From positions 124,001 through 188,000 of the forward strand of contig JADLSH010000286.1 of assembly GCA_016169945.1 (NCBI GenBank): DNA of 64,000 nucleotides, in the 5' to 3' direction. The stretch comes from Trachythela sp. YZ-2020. Lineage: Eukaryota > Cnidaria > Anthozoa > Malacalcyonacea > Clavulariidae. Shown here in pieces: positions 47,991-58,690 of this stretch. Position numbers and translations under genes: made by a program. Below the pieces are notes generated by a model that ran no database searches, had not been told where the DNA came from, and saw only the letters and a program-made list of their open reading frames with translations. Numbering within the stretch: position 1 is the first letter of the stretch; each line of letters opens with the position of its first letter.

Positions 47991-49104
47991 AGTGTAAAGG
48001 TGAGAAGTTAAGGGCACGTTTATATTAAAGTTACCATTTGGGGCAGATATGATAAGGGTTCATTGCTGCAATTAAGAGCTAATAGGGAAGATTTAATTAT
48101 TTCGCCCATGTCAAGATAAATGTTAATACAAGCCTATTTACAGAATTCCCATTGGGGACTGAAATAGTCTTGCAAAAGATATGGTAAAATTATAACACTG
48201 CATGTATAGGGGGCACCTTGCAGTATTCCCAAGGACATTGTCCTGTATAATTGAGTAAAATGTATAAACAGACAGAACGATTCTACAAATATTTAATCAA
48301 GCTAATTAAGGGTAATGTTAACATATTTGTACAGTACAATTCAACGTGTTCTGCATGAACAAATTATCGAATTAACAAAAGTAAGCATTAAGCACTACAC
48401 GAATGTTGAATGCTATACCCCTTATATATTTTATATAATAGTTTAGCCCTTGCAGTGTTTTGTCTTCTTTGTTAATGTATATATTTTGCCTTCTATGTTA
48501 TGTATAGATATAATCCGTTTGTTCCTTGAGCATATTATAACTATAATAGATGCATTTTTTCATTTTTGGTAGGCATCTTCCACGCATGACACTTAGTTCA
48601 AGGCACTCTATGCAGAAAATGACTTCAAATTCCATATCAATTGTTGGTCTGGTCGCTGCTACCCAGACGGAACACCGACCTTGCCGGCCTTGGATGCAAC
48701 AGACATTATTCCATTCGTTTCTCAACTTAGAAATTATGTTTATTATTGTGACATTTAAACTGTCCCATAGCCCTAGATTAAATTGTGTTTTATAAATAAG
48801 TCTGAAATCAATTTACGTTTGGGCATATTTCTTACTATCAAAAAAATAAAACCAAATGCAAATATGGAAACCCGCGAATATATTGTACTGTACTACACAC
48901 GGAATTGGACAGATTAATAGTGACAATTCAATCTAGGTTATCGTGTTTTAGAACGTCTTGTTTTGTTTGTTCACAATGTAACATTTTTGCCTTTTATAGT
49001 GACTGTAATCATAACATGCTGTAATAGACCTCTTCTGCTACCGTCTGAATAACATTATAAACATTTAAGACAGTTTAAGTCAAAGTGTATTTGCGTTATT
49101 ATTT
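47991..49104. other. No recognised gene
   Basis: Between the satellite and the right AACACACC cluster. Small frames on both strands at 48498-48795 overlap each other and show no family signature. Confidence 0.4.
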
Positions 49105-49590
49105 ATTTACGTAACGGTGTGCTATTTTAGCACAGCTAAAGATGTGTTGTTCAGGAACCCCAATGTCCTGCTGTTCAGCACATTTAAAGTCGTGCTGTTT
49201 CAGCACGGCTAAAGTCATGTTGTTTCAGCACATCTAAGGTTGTGTTGTTTCAGCACATCTAAAGTCGTGTTGTTTCAGCACATCTAAAGTCGTGTTGTTT
49301 CAGCACAACTGAAGGTGTGTTAAGGAAACACGTCTTTAGATGTGCTAAACCAACACATCTTTAAGGTGTGCTATCTTAACACACATGGAGGCGTTAGTAA
49401 CACACCTATGCGTGTTTCCTAACGCACCATTTGAAGTAACACAGCTAAAGGTGTGTTGTTTTTTGGACAAGCCAAAAACACATCTTTTGTTGTGCTACTG
49501 TAACACATATTAGTATGTCACCTAAACACACCTTAAGATGTGTTGTTTTGTGGACAAAAAAGTTGTGTTACTCAAACACACCTATTGCGG
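49105..49590. repeat. GTGTTGTTTCAGCACATCTA minisatellite, right cluster
   Basis: At about 49150-49320 a 26-27 bp unit (GTGTTGTTTCAGCACATCTA plus AAGTC) repeats five to six times in a row, then gives way to dispersed GGTGTGTT/AACACACC words up to 49590. It shares its word set with 41428-42125. Confidence 0.75.
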
Positions 49591-49714
49591 TCAACAATTA
49601 TGCTCAACAAGCGGTGTTCGGAGAAAAATGTAAGAAGGATAAGAAAATCAACAGCTTAGGTCTGATGCCACCATGCTAAAGCAACAGTTTCGTATATCTT
49701 GAGGAAGACTATTT

Positions 49715-50427
49715 AACAATTAGTCGCCGAAGGCGAGGTGATTACAAGCCTATAGTCACTGAGCCGAAGGCGAAGTGACTATAGGCGTGTAATCACCGAG
49801 CCTGAGGCGACTAATTGTTTTAGTAGAAATTTCAAAGAGAAAATCAAACACAGAAAGTTATGAGGTCAGTTGAAAAGGCTATAAGACAAAATTCAGCGCT
49901 TTTCTCAGCGGCCGGTTATTAAAAACATGCCGGCAAAAGCAACACTCGCGACGAGTGTCAAAAACATATCGAAGCGAAACAAAAACAAACAATTTCGTGA
50001 GAAAAATACTTTGGAAGGGCTCAAATACAAAGTAGAATATCACAGCTAGGTTTTTGCTGAATATAGCGATATAAATGAGGATAAAACGAATAATTTTCAA
50101 AATAAACACTTGAGTGGTTGAGCCGTACGGAAAAATTTTATATTTTACATGTACATTTCAACAGCGAGAAAACGCTGCCTTTTATGGAAGAAAAATAGTG
50201 TATTTGTTATCGCTTACCTTTAAAAATTTCAAAAATATATCCTCCTTGAATTTAGCGGCAGTTTTTTTCATTTAAAACTTTGAATCAGGCGCAAAAAACC
50301 GATTTTTGTTTTAAATTCGGCAGCTTGCGAAGAAGCCATTTTGAAAAAAAGTGTATCACTTTTTAGAGGCTCAATTTGGACCAATCAGAATGCAGGAAAA
50401 GCAATAGACACCTCACAATTTCTACTA
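49715..50427. mobile_element. Foldback MITE with terminal hairpin 4
   Basis: 49715-49819 is a palindrome (AACAATTAGTCGCC mirrored) with GAGCCGAAGGCGAAG at the apex. TAGTAGAAATT at 49821 is mirrored at 50417-50427. The body carries a minus-strand ATGGCTTCTTCG (50339), a CCAATCAG box at about 50380, and a TTTAAAG|GTAAGC donor at 50217, a layout similar to the 36.8 kb element. Confidence 0.6.
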
Positions 50428-51257
50428 ATCCACATTAGTGGGCATAACTAAAATAAGCACGTCGAAGCGCGTCCTTTGGCACTAGCAATGATTGCAATGC
50501 CTTATTGTATACTGTGATAGCGCTAGGCCGATAAAATTGATTTTAAAAAAAGGTTTTAAAATGAAATTAAATTGCATTTGAAATTACCTTTGTTTTAATT
50601 CGATTCTATTTGATTTATATTCAATTTCAAAAGCTTTTCGTTTTGATTTAGATTTCATTTTGAAATTCTTTTTTTATTTGCGTGTTTTTGTTGTAAAATT
50701 AGGAAAATAATCCATGATAGATATCGGCCACCATACTCGTCTGTACGCGTTAATACTGAGATTATGCAATTTGAAATAATTATACAATTATTTGCCGTAA
50801 ATCAATTTCTATTTTGCCAAACTGCAAACGGAAAACGATCATGAAAGCGAAATAACATTATATATAGTATTTTTTCACTTTCCATTTCCTTTATCTGTCA
50901 TTTGGGAGTTGTAAATTCTAATCGATAGACGTGCATCTCCATTTGGAAGACCAAGCTCGCCCAGACATATCGTTCAAAAAGATCCAAGGACAAAATTGAA
51001 TTCCTAGACGTTGATTGGTTTACTAAAAAGAAAATTCGCGTGCGTTTTGAGAGACGTTGTATGCGTGCGCATTTGAAACTCTCATCGTCATCAGCCATAA
51101 AATTCATATCGCGTCAGTCATACGCGCACGACAGCATACCAACGATTAAATTTTCTGATTTGGTAGTTTTCATCTAAAAGACATTTATATGACTCAAAAT
51201 TTTCAAGCTGTCCGAAAAGAATCATTCAAGCTGCAGTTGAAGAGATAAATCACGTTA
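50428..51257. other. No recognised gene
   Basis: AT-rich, low-complexity T/A stretches between the foldback element and the exonuclease gene; it may include that gene's upstream region. Confidence 0.4.
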
Positions 51258-51407
51258 ATGAATGGTGGTTCTTTATTGAAAATGATCACTCGTTACCAAA
51301 GTTATTTCAAATTGGTTTTTGCCCAAGTCTTTTCGAGTATCCGTTACAGCCGTTCAATAAGGAGTCAGGGAATTTCTCGTTTTCTGGAAAATAATCAAAA
51401 CAATAAA

Positions 51408-54400
51408 ATGGAAAATACCGTTGCTTCCCAAGCTACTAAGACAGTCACAGGGCAAACAGAGTATAACATAAAAATGGTAAGTAGATATCTTTACATTTGA
51501 ACATTTCTTAAATTTGAATCAGATGAAATATATCGCCGCGGCTTAATTAGACTTTGGCTTAAAAAGGTTGCGAACAACTGGCTTAAAGATAGTCATCGCT
51601 ATTTAGTCGTTAGTAAAACCTTTCAACCGTAAATTATTTTAGTTGTAGTCTCCCAAGAAATTGGCCGCTTATAGAAGCTAGCTGCTCCCGATTTATTTAT
51701 GCCACGGCAAATTTAGGCTTCAGCTTATTTCAGTTCGTATCAAAAATGGCTCCAATTAAAGTTTGCAAACGTGAGTTTGATTCAGTGTTTACTTTATATT
51801 ATTTTCTTAAGCTCGCGGTATTTATCATTCGATTGTGAAAGTGAAAGACTTCATAAAGCCACTATGATCTATATATGAGCGACAATAATAGATATGACCT
51901 TGACCTTGACATGCAAGATTTCAATCATCTTCTAAACTAAGTCTAAAGGCAGAAGGTGTTAGTAGATGGAATACTCGAACGGAAATTTATGATACATTTT
52001 TTTAGACCTACCAGGAGCAGTAACGAAAAATACAACTTTGGCCCTCTGGCAGGAATTAAACCTGCGGCCCTGCGATTCCGGTGCAGCGCTCTAACAAACT
52101 GAGCTACAGAGTCCAGTTGCTGAGCATTAACCGCAAGTTCGGTATATATGATGGGAGTGATGCCAGTATTAATAGTAGAAGTTGTTAGTAGATGGAATAC
52201 TCGAGCGGAAACTTATATACATTTTTTCAGACCTAGCCAGGAGCAGTCCTATCTCCGATTCTCCCCTTGACGTATGTGATTTACTGGATTTTCTGACAAG
52301 AGTAAAGCTATTGGCTCATACCAGGCGGAAAGTGTAGTTGTTGCTGTATTGTGTGAAATAACATACGCCAAAAGGAGAATCGGATACGGCAAATCGGATC
52401 GAGTGAACAGACCTTAAAAAAACCTTGTTCTTATGTACGGCCAACAAGGAATTCTCTGATTGACGGTTTACTCTGGTTTATACGAGTTGTTCACGATCTT
52501 TTCATTTTTGATCGACCTTATGTATTAAATGTCCCCTTATATTTAATTCTCTTAACTGTCCTCGACCTAAATTTGAAATTGTTTTGAAATATCAACATAA
52601 TAGTGAAGTCACTTGGTGCACATAAAAGAATATTAATTGACAGATTTGTGAATCATATTATAGACCACTTTCATAATTCAGATGAGTTTAAATATTCTTT
52701 TATGTGCATCTTAATAAGCCTCATTGACCTCGTTCAGGTTAATAACTTCTATTCAATTTCAGTCACAGAAACGAGGCTGATAAGGCTTATTAAGATGCAC
52801 ATAAAAGAATAAGTAAACTCATCTGAATTATGAAAGTGGTCTATACCGGTGAAATCAACAAGCGAATAATTATGCACACGCCAGCCATGCGTGCGAAAAG
52901 GCAGCAAATATGCAGCTTAAAGTAATATCATTTATAATGAACGAATGTCCCCTATCTGACAAGTTTAGATTATTTTTTGATATGTCTCATACTTTTGTTC
53001 AGACAGAGTCCAAACCTAAAGTTGGAACTACTCTGAAGTATAAACAAACCAAACTATACCTAAGCAGACTCAGCATCAAAGAAACGAAGGGAGAGTATCA
53101 AGATACAAAGCCTCGACAAAACTCAAAGGAAGGCTGTAAGCAGACAGAGTATGTGGCAAGCGAGAAAGAGGTCGTCTCGGAGGTTCCTGCTATTGTGACT
53201 TCACCGGAGATCAGAAGAGTCTTGGGCGCAGAAGGTGTTACAAAAGTTGTGATTGATCTTGAGACGTCTTCACGAGGTAGGGCGATTTTAATGTCGGGAA
53301 CAGTGAGCTCAGTAACAGAGAGCTTTACTGCCTTCAGATTTGACTACAAGCACGACTACAACTACGAGATTCGTTGTTTGCACTGCACACGCCATCTTCT
53401 TACGCCATCTGGCACTGACGTCGTAATCAGTCTCGTAGTAGATGCTTATTAGAGAGCTTTATAGATTTGACTACGAGCATGACTACGACTACGAGATTCG
53501 TTGTTTGCATACGCCATCGTCTTACGCCATCATGTACTGACGCTATAATCTCGTAGTAGATGCTTGTTTCACTGCGAGATTTTTCAAAAATCCCGTTGTC
53601 AATTTGGCTACAGCTACGAGATTATGGCGTCAGTACACGATTGCGTAAGACGATGGCGTATGCAAACAACGAATGGTTCTAAGTCCATGTTACGCACACA
53701 ATAGGGTTAGGGATTGGGTCGGGATTAGGGTCAAGATCAAAGAGAAATATTCGTGACTCGTAACATGGCGATATAACCCAACGAATCTCGTAGTCGTACT
53801 CGTGGTTATAAGGCCATGTTACGAGTCACGAATATTTCTCTTTGATCTTGACCCCAATCCCGACCCAACCCCTAACCCTATTGTGTGCGTAATATGAGCT
53901 TAGAACCGTACTCGTAGTAAACCTGAATGTCAGGCCTTTATTTTTCCCGCCTTCCGCTAACAGAGAAAATCGGACGGATGAGACGTGCGGGCGAGAAGAC
54001 GATAAAAATGAAAAAAAAATGTTTTCCGTCTTCTCGCCCGCACATCTCTCATCCGCCCGATTTTCCCTTTTAGCGGAAGGCGGGAAAGATAAAGGCCTGA
54101 CATTCAGGTTAACTCGTAGTCAAATCTAAAGCTCTCTATTAATTTGTTCTAGTAATTGACCAGTTCGCGCTTGAAATCAAGAACGGCACTCTATGCTGTT
54201 CCACGTTAGTGATTTTAAGCAACAACAGCTGTCGCCATCTATAATGGTTCCATTTTGTACGCGTGACGTCCATGTTGACAAAATGCATAAACTCTCTATT
54301 ATAGCGTCAGTACGTGAGAGCGTAAGACGAAGACGTCTGCAAACAACGAAACTCGTAGTCGTGCGACTTGAACTCGAGTTGCAATTTTTGTGACCTGTGC

Positions 54401-57192
54401 ATTGACTTGCTACTGAGACTGACGACACTTGGATTTAATGACTTGACTTTGAGTCGCAATATAGGACTTTTTAACGACTCTGTCCGCCTGGCAACGGCTT
54501 GTCTATAAAATATGTAATGTGGCTTCCATACAATTGTATATATTCCTCCCTATGCCAAAAGTAATCTAAGTTCAAGATTTGGAAAGGCCCACTATTCGTA
54601 TACTGATGCAGCCCTACTAGTGAGATATTGCTGAGAATTGGAATGTTCCTCGTTTCATATAAATGGAAATAACTTTTTAGTGGGGATTTCAAGTAACCCG
54701 CGGGATTTTTCCAATGAAGACCAGCACTTCATGTAGGACCCGTATAATCACCGTCTATCAATGCATGGGGAATGGGGATAGCGCGCAATACACTTGATTG
54801 TGCCGCAAGGTCTTCTTTTTTCTATATATTAAACGCCCTTCTCAAATAAACGTCCACTACCATTGTAACGTTTCAACCGTAGGGAAACATTATTCCCCAT
54901 TCCTGGCAAAAGTTGAGATGTGGAATATTTTGATTTATTGAAATACATCACAATTCAGTTTTCAGCAAAGTTGCAGTTCTTTTCCAGGTTTCTGTCAGAA
55001 AAAGAGGCCAGATTAAGAAGCCATAAAATTTTGTTCAATTACAGAGTCGGATCAACAATATTTCGGCTCCATTACTTTTTACTTTTTGTGGCATGGGCTC
55101 TTGACCTATCTCGAAAGTGCGGTGCCAGTGTGGGTAGATTATAACGAAGATTCGGCGGTTGACTGTTGTGTAAAACTACCTGTAATGTTTTCAGGTAGTT
55201 CAGAGGCAATCCAAGGCAATTTAACTTAGGGACCGTTCAGTTTTTATCCAGGAGGGGGCTGGTGGGTGGTGGGGTGGGCCGGTGGATAGGGGTGGGCCGG
55301 TGGAATTAGGGGTGGGCCGGTGGAATTAGGGGTGGGCCGGTGGAATTAGGGGGTGGGCGATCCAAAAAATTATGGCCTTAAAAGGGTGAGCCACGCAAAA
55401 AATATTAGAAAAAGGGGGGCACCCAAAAACAATGCAATGTTTTGTTGTTCTGTTGCAAGAATGTCGCCCTGAAAGCGCACAAAATGGCCATTCTGGGCTA
55501 CTAAAATTCAAAATTTTACGGTGGAGCATGCTAATTACACCATAGTTACAACTTGTTCTATCTGTTGATAAATATAACTTGAAAAATTAATAATGAAAAT
55601 ATATTTACAGTATAAAAAGTCAACCAATCATCACATATATTTTTGCTCACAAAAACGAGTTTTTAAGGTTACATGCACTTTAGGATTTTTAGGAGAGAGA
55701 GGGGGGGGTCATCTTTTTGGGGTGGGCCACTGGGGAAAAGTTGAGTATGAAGGAGTGGGCCATGCCAACAACAACAGCAATTTAGTTGTACCCAGAAAAA
55801 ATAATACATTTAATTAAATAGATGATGTTAAATTAGGTACTGGCTACCTGTAATAACCATATTATGGGGGCTAGAAACCAGGCAGCCAGATAAATAGTGA
55901 AAGTACAGTACAAGCAATTATATAGCACCATGTGGATGACGGGTACGCACTCTTACACACAGACAGAGAACACACAGACAGATTTTATTAATTTGGTTCA
56001 TAGAAGATCGTCAAATACCAAAAATTGATCAGATTAGCAAAAAATATTCAATAGCTATTAATCAAACTAGCTTTTAGATTTTTTTACCGAGGAAACAGAT
56101 AGAATCTTATATTTTTCATCTAGAGAGTTCCATATTTTAGCTCCTTGATATCTTAGATTGAAAATTCCATAATTTGCCCTGGTTTTAGGAATATTATAGT
56201 TATGTATTTGGTTGACAGGAGTTTTAGTTGCCAAAGATTTAAGAGGACACACTAAATTCCACCAGCCCCCTCCCTTCCCAGATAAAAAATGAACGGTGTC
56301 TTAGGTTAAGAATTAATAGGCTTAAACAAGAGTTAACAAATATCTATGCCATTTCACAGCGGAAGACACTGAAATATGCCAAATTGCAGCTACAGATGGT
56401 GCAGACGAATTCAACGTATACATTATTCCTAAAGGCTACATTTCATCCGGGGCTTCGGCCGTAAACAAACTCCGGAAAAAACGTGGAGCATTATACCAAG
56501 GCAAAGAACGTGTAAACGCCGTATATCTGAACCAGGGACTCACAAGACTTTTGGCATGGCTTAAAATGAAGACACCATGTTTGCTTATTGCTCACAATGC
56601 CAAGACATTCGATGCAAAACATTTGCTCAACGCGGTCGCCTCGTGCAAGGAAATGACAGAGTTTTCCCAGAAAGTTATTGGTTTCTCGGATTCGTTGACC
56701 GCTTTCCGAGAACGGTTCCCGAAAAGGAAGACTTACAGACAGACTGATTTGGCGAAAGATCTCTTGGGTGCGACGTATAATGCGCACAATGCCCTCGACG
56801 ATGTACGGATGCTTCAAAAACTTGTATCTAAGTTTATAACAGATGACCTACTGCTAAAACATAGTTTTACAGTTTCGTGGTACCGGGATTACCTAGCCCA
56901 CTCTCGAATGACCCAAGAAAACATGAAAAGCTTAAAGCAACTTGTCAAGGCAGGAAAGGTGTCCGAAGGGATGGCCGCGAAGATTGCCGGAAGTGGACTG
57001 AGGATGAGTCATATGGAGTTTGTTTACCACCATGGCGGAGTAGAACGCCTTTGTGGAGTTTTAACTGAGCTACATCAAGGAAAACCACGAGTGACCAATA
57101 ATAAGAAAATCCTTGCGGAAATTTGTAGTTTCTTTGAAGAAAACAAGAAAGAAGAGAATTTGGAGAATAAGCATTCAACCGAAAAGAAATAG
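51408..57192 (+). CDS. DEDDh 3'-5' exonuclease-like protein, three exons
   Basis: Exons 51408-51476 (proposed), 53003-53276 and 56360-57192. Boundaries are ATG|GTAAGT, TTGTTCAG|ACA, ACGAG|GTAGGG and TTTCACAG|CGG; phases 0 and 1 are consistent and the spliced frame is 391 residues. The nuclease domain starts at VVIDLETSS (catalytic D and E), continues EICQIAA, LLIAHNAKTFDAKHL (ExoII Asp) and YNAHNALDDVR (ExoIII H and D), so all five DEDDh residues are present. The C-terminal 150 residues (ending EENLENKHSTEKK) are basic, lysine-rich and otherwise unknown; the N-terminal 110 are low-complexity. This resembles the RNase T/ExoIII-like domain of PML-type exonucleases; the substrate is unknown. An alternative start is the Met at 52910, continuing directly into exon 2. 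Intron 2 (3.1 kb) is full of mobile elements. Confidence 0.8.
51951..52247 (-). mobile_element. tRNA-headed SINE with a second tail fragment
   Basis: On the minus strand, 52114-52040 reads GGACTCTGTAGCTCAGTTTG (A box) through GGTTTAATTCC (B box) to CCAGAGGGCC; the tail continues to 51951 (TCCATCTACTAACACCTTCT). A second tail segment (52173-52247) follows in the same direction, so two copies lie in tandem with the second missing its head. It sits in intron 1 of the exonuclease gene. Confidence 0.75.
52659..52845. mobile_element. MITE with TATAGACCAC termini
   Basis: Arms of about 75 bases: TATAGACCACTTTCATAATT at the left, exact inverse at the right, flanked by TA. The two arms share CTTTTATGTGCATCTTAATA. 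Located just upstream of exon 2 of the exonuclease. Confidence 0.8.
53317..54363. repeat. Chain of palindromes inside exonuclease intron 2
   Basis: AGAGAGCTTT...GATTTGACTAC occurs twice in tandem (53317-53450, 53451-53580) and inverted at 54112-54137. Between lie three consecutive palindromes: 53496-53674, 53676-53907 (arms with GGGTTAGGGATTGGGTCG) and 53921-54110 (arms with CCCGCCTTCCGCTAA). A further inverted scrap is at 54290-54363. The first copy overlaps the end of a spurious frame that continues from exon 2. Confidence 0.8.
55112..55182 (-). mobile_element. Penelope 3'-terminal scrap
   Basis: GTGCGGTGCCAGTGTGGGTAG and TTGACTGTTGTGTAAAACTA match the terminal bases of Penelope copy 2 (32002-32070). 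The internal part and the hammerhead are absent. Confidence 0.65.
55229..56300. mobile_element. Harbinger-like MITE, 1.07 kb, in exonuclease intron 2
   Basis: GGGACCGTTCAGTTTTTATC at the left and an inverted partner (GACACCGTTCATTTTTTATC) at the right, both followed by AGGGGGCTGGTGG. TTA at 55226-55228 and 56301-56303 is a 3-bp duplication. The left arm has three tandem GGGCCGGTGGAATTAGG units. It carries a LINE 3' fragment. Its termini resemble but do not equal those of 463-1235. Confidence 0.82.
55945..56254 (-). mobile_element. LINE 3' fragment nested in the MITE
   Basis: The minus-strand frame 56252-56067 reads TRANYGIFNLRYQGAKIWNS, the conserved LINE C-terminal region, followed by an AT-rich 3' end and a CTGTCTGTGTG tail near 55955-55985. 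A fourth LINE lineage in the window. Confidence 0.7.
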
Positions 57193-57281
57193 AGACTTTG
57201 TTAAACATTAAAACTTCCGACCATATTTGGAGCTGAAGTAGCATATTGAACAAAATATTTAAAACAAATTTTTGAATACAT

Positions 57282-57422
57282 CCTTTCGATAATTAGTCAC
57301 GAATACTTCCTGTGCCTGGGAACCTCGGTCTCATGAATCAAGACGAAAGGCTATTCGCTCACGATTCACGAGAACGAGGCTCCCGGGCCAACGAGTGATC
57401 GCTGATGTAATTATCGAAAAGG
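57282..57422. mobile_element. Palindromic MITE downstream of the exonuclease gene
   Basis: CCTTTCGATAATTA at the left and TAATTATCGAAAAGG at the right; the inner arms GGGAACCTCGGTCTCATGAA and its inverse can pair. Non-coding. Confidence 0.7.
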
Positions 57423-58389
57423 TGCATTACTGAAGTCATGTTGCTTAGGATTTAAGTTCATAGCATAGGAATGTCAAAGTTGTCAAAGTTGAGTTGTACA
57501 ATGGTAAAGTAAGAAATGTTGATGCAGTGCACGTAAAATGAATTGGATCTGATAATTTATCTATTTACAGATATTGTGCAACAGTGATATCTTATACGGT
57601 GATTAGCTAAATGTTTTTATCCAAATTGTCAAGTGGCAGTGCTCTAATCCATTGTATGATTCATATTATAGTAAAGATTATTTAGCTTATTAATATTCAT
57701 AAATTATTCTTTGCCTTAATTATTTGTTTATTATTTAGGTTTATGTGAATCATAATAATTGTAAGAATTGTATAATATAATGAATAGTTAATATATAGCA
57801 TATAACATTACATAATATGCTATAAGAATTCAAAATTTTCAAAATTCAAAAATTTATTAACGTGGACTATACACTTAGCCACATATACGGTTATTTTACA
57901 GGTATGCCACCTAAGTATTACCTAATTGATAAATATTTAATTTAGCTATATATGTATGTTGTAGATATAAAAATTTAAATCTAGATTTGTCACAAACGAT
58001 GTTTTTAAAGTCCTAATTCAATATTTACTATAATTTCAATATAATATATATGATAGTTGACCGGCCTATATATAGCGAAAAATTTCGTCCCGTATAATTA
58101 CAGTACATGGACAATCACCGAAAGCGAAGAACAAAACGACAGGTATATAAAAATAGAGTCATACACTCATAATTTCCCTTTCTTTTGTATAGCATGCAGC
58201 AGAGAAATATATTACAGATAATATATTTATAGATTTAGAAACTCATCTTTCCTGCGTAGATATTCATTTAAACGATTTCTGCTGTATCTAAAGACAAATA
58301 AACACATATATATATATATTACATGGTCTTGATATTATGGGACACAATAGGTATATAATATCTTGATAATTTACTCTTTTTTTTATTTA
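57423..58389. other. No recognised gene; very AT-rich
   Basis: 3' flank of the exonuclease gene, with TA microsatellite runs near 58305-58320. No feature assigned. Confidence 0.4.
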
Positions 58390-58690
58390 TGTATTTGCCC
58401 AAAGGCTGGTGATATTACAATAGGACTCGAGGTCCCCTACTAGGTAACAACACCATGGTTAGTACTGATTAGTGCTTAAGGGTTAGTTTCCCACCCTGTC
58501 AACTTTCCCTGTGGGAGGAAACCGGAGTACCCGGAGAAAACCCACGACTTTCGGCAGAGCGTTGACTTTACTCTTTTCACTTGAGGACTGGGTTCGAGTC
58601 GCATTGAGAAAGTTCTCACTGAGACTTGAACCCGCGGCCTTAGAGCTGAAAGGCATGCAAGTGCGCTAACCACTTCGCCACCGAAGCCCC
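58390..58690 (-). mobile_element. tRNA-headed SINE with conserved central domain
   Basis: On the minus strand, 58690-58621 reads GGGGCTTCGGTGGCGAAGTG (A-box region) to GGGTTCAAGTCTC (B box). The body includes CGTGGGTTTTCTCCGGGTAC / TCCGGTTTCCTCCCAC at 58546-58511, a word that I know to be very widely distributed in animal genomes. The SINE family name is not certain. Not a functional tRNA: the 3' half of the acceptor stem is missing. Confidence 0.75.

Noticed and set aside
49105..49590. Possible CRISPR-like array
   Set aside because: Units are degenerate 26-27 bp tandem copies without unique spacers, in a eukaryotic context.
52910..53452. Single 180-residue ORF as an independent gene
   Set aside because: Its end past 53276 is palindromic repeat; splicing at GTAGGG to 56360 restores a full nuclease domain instead.
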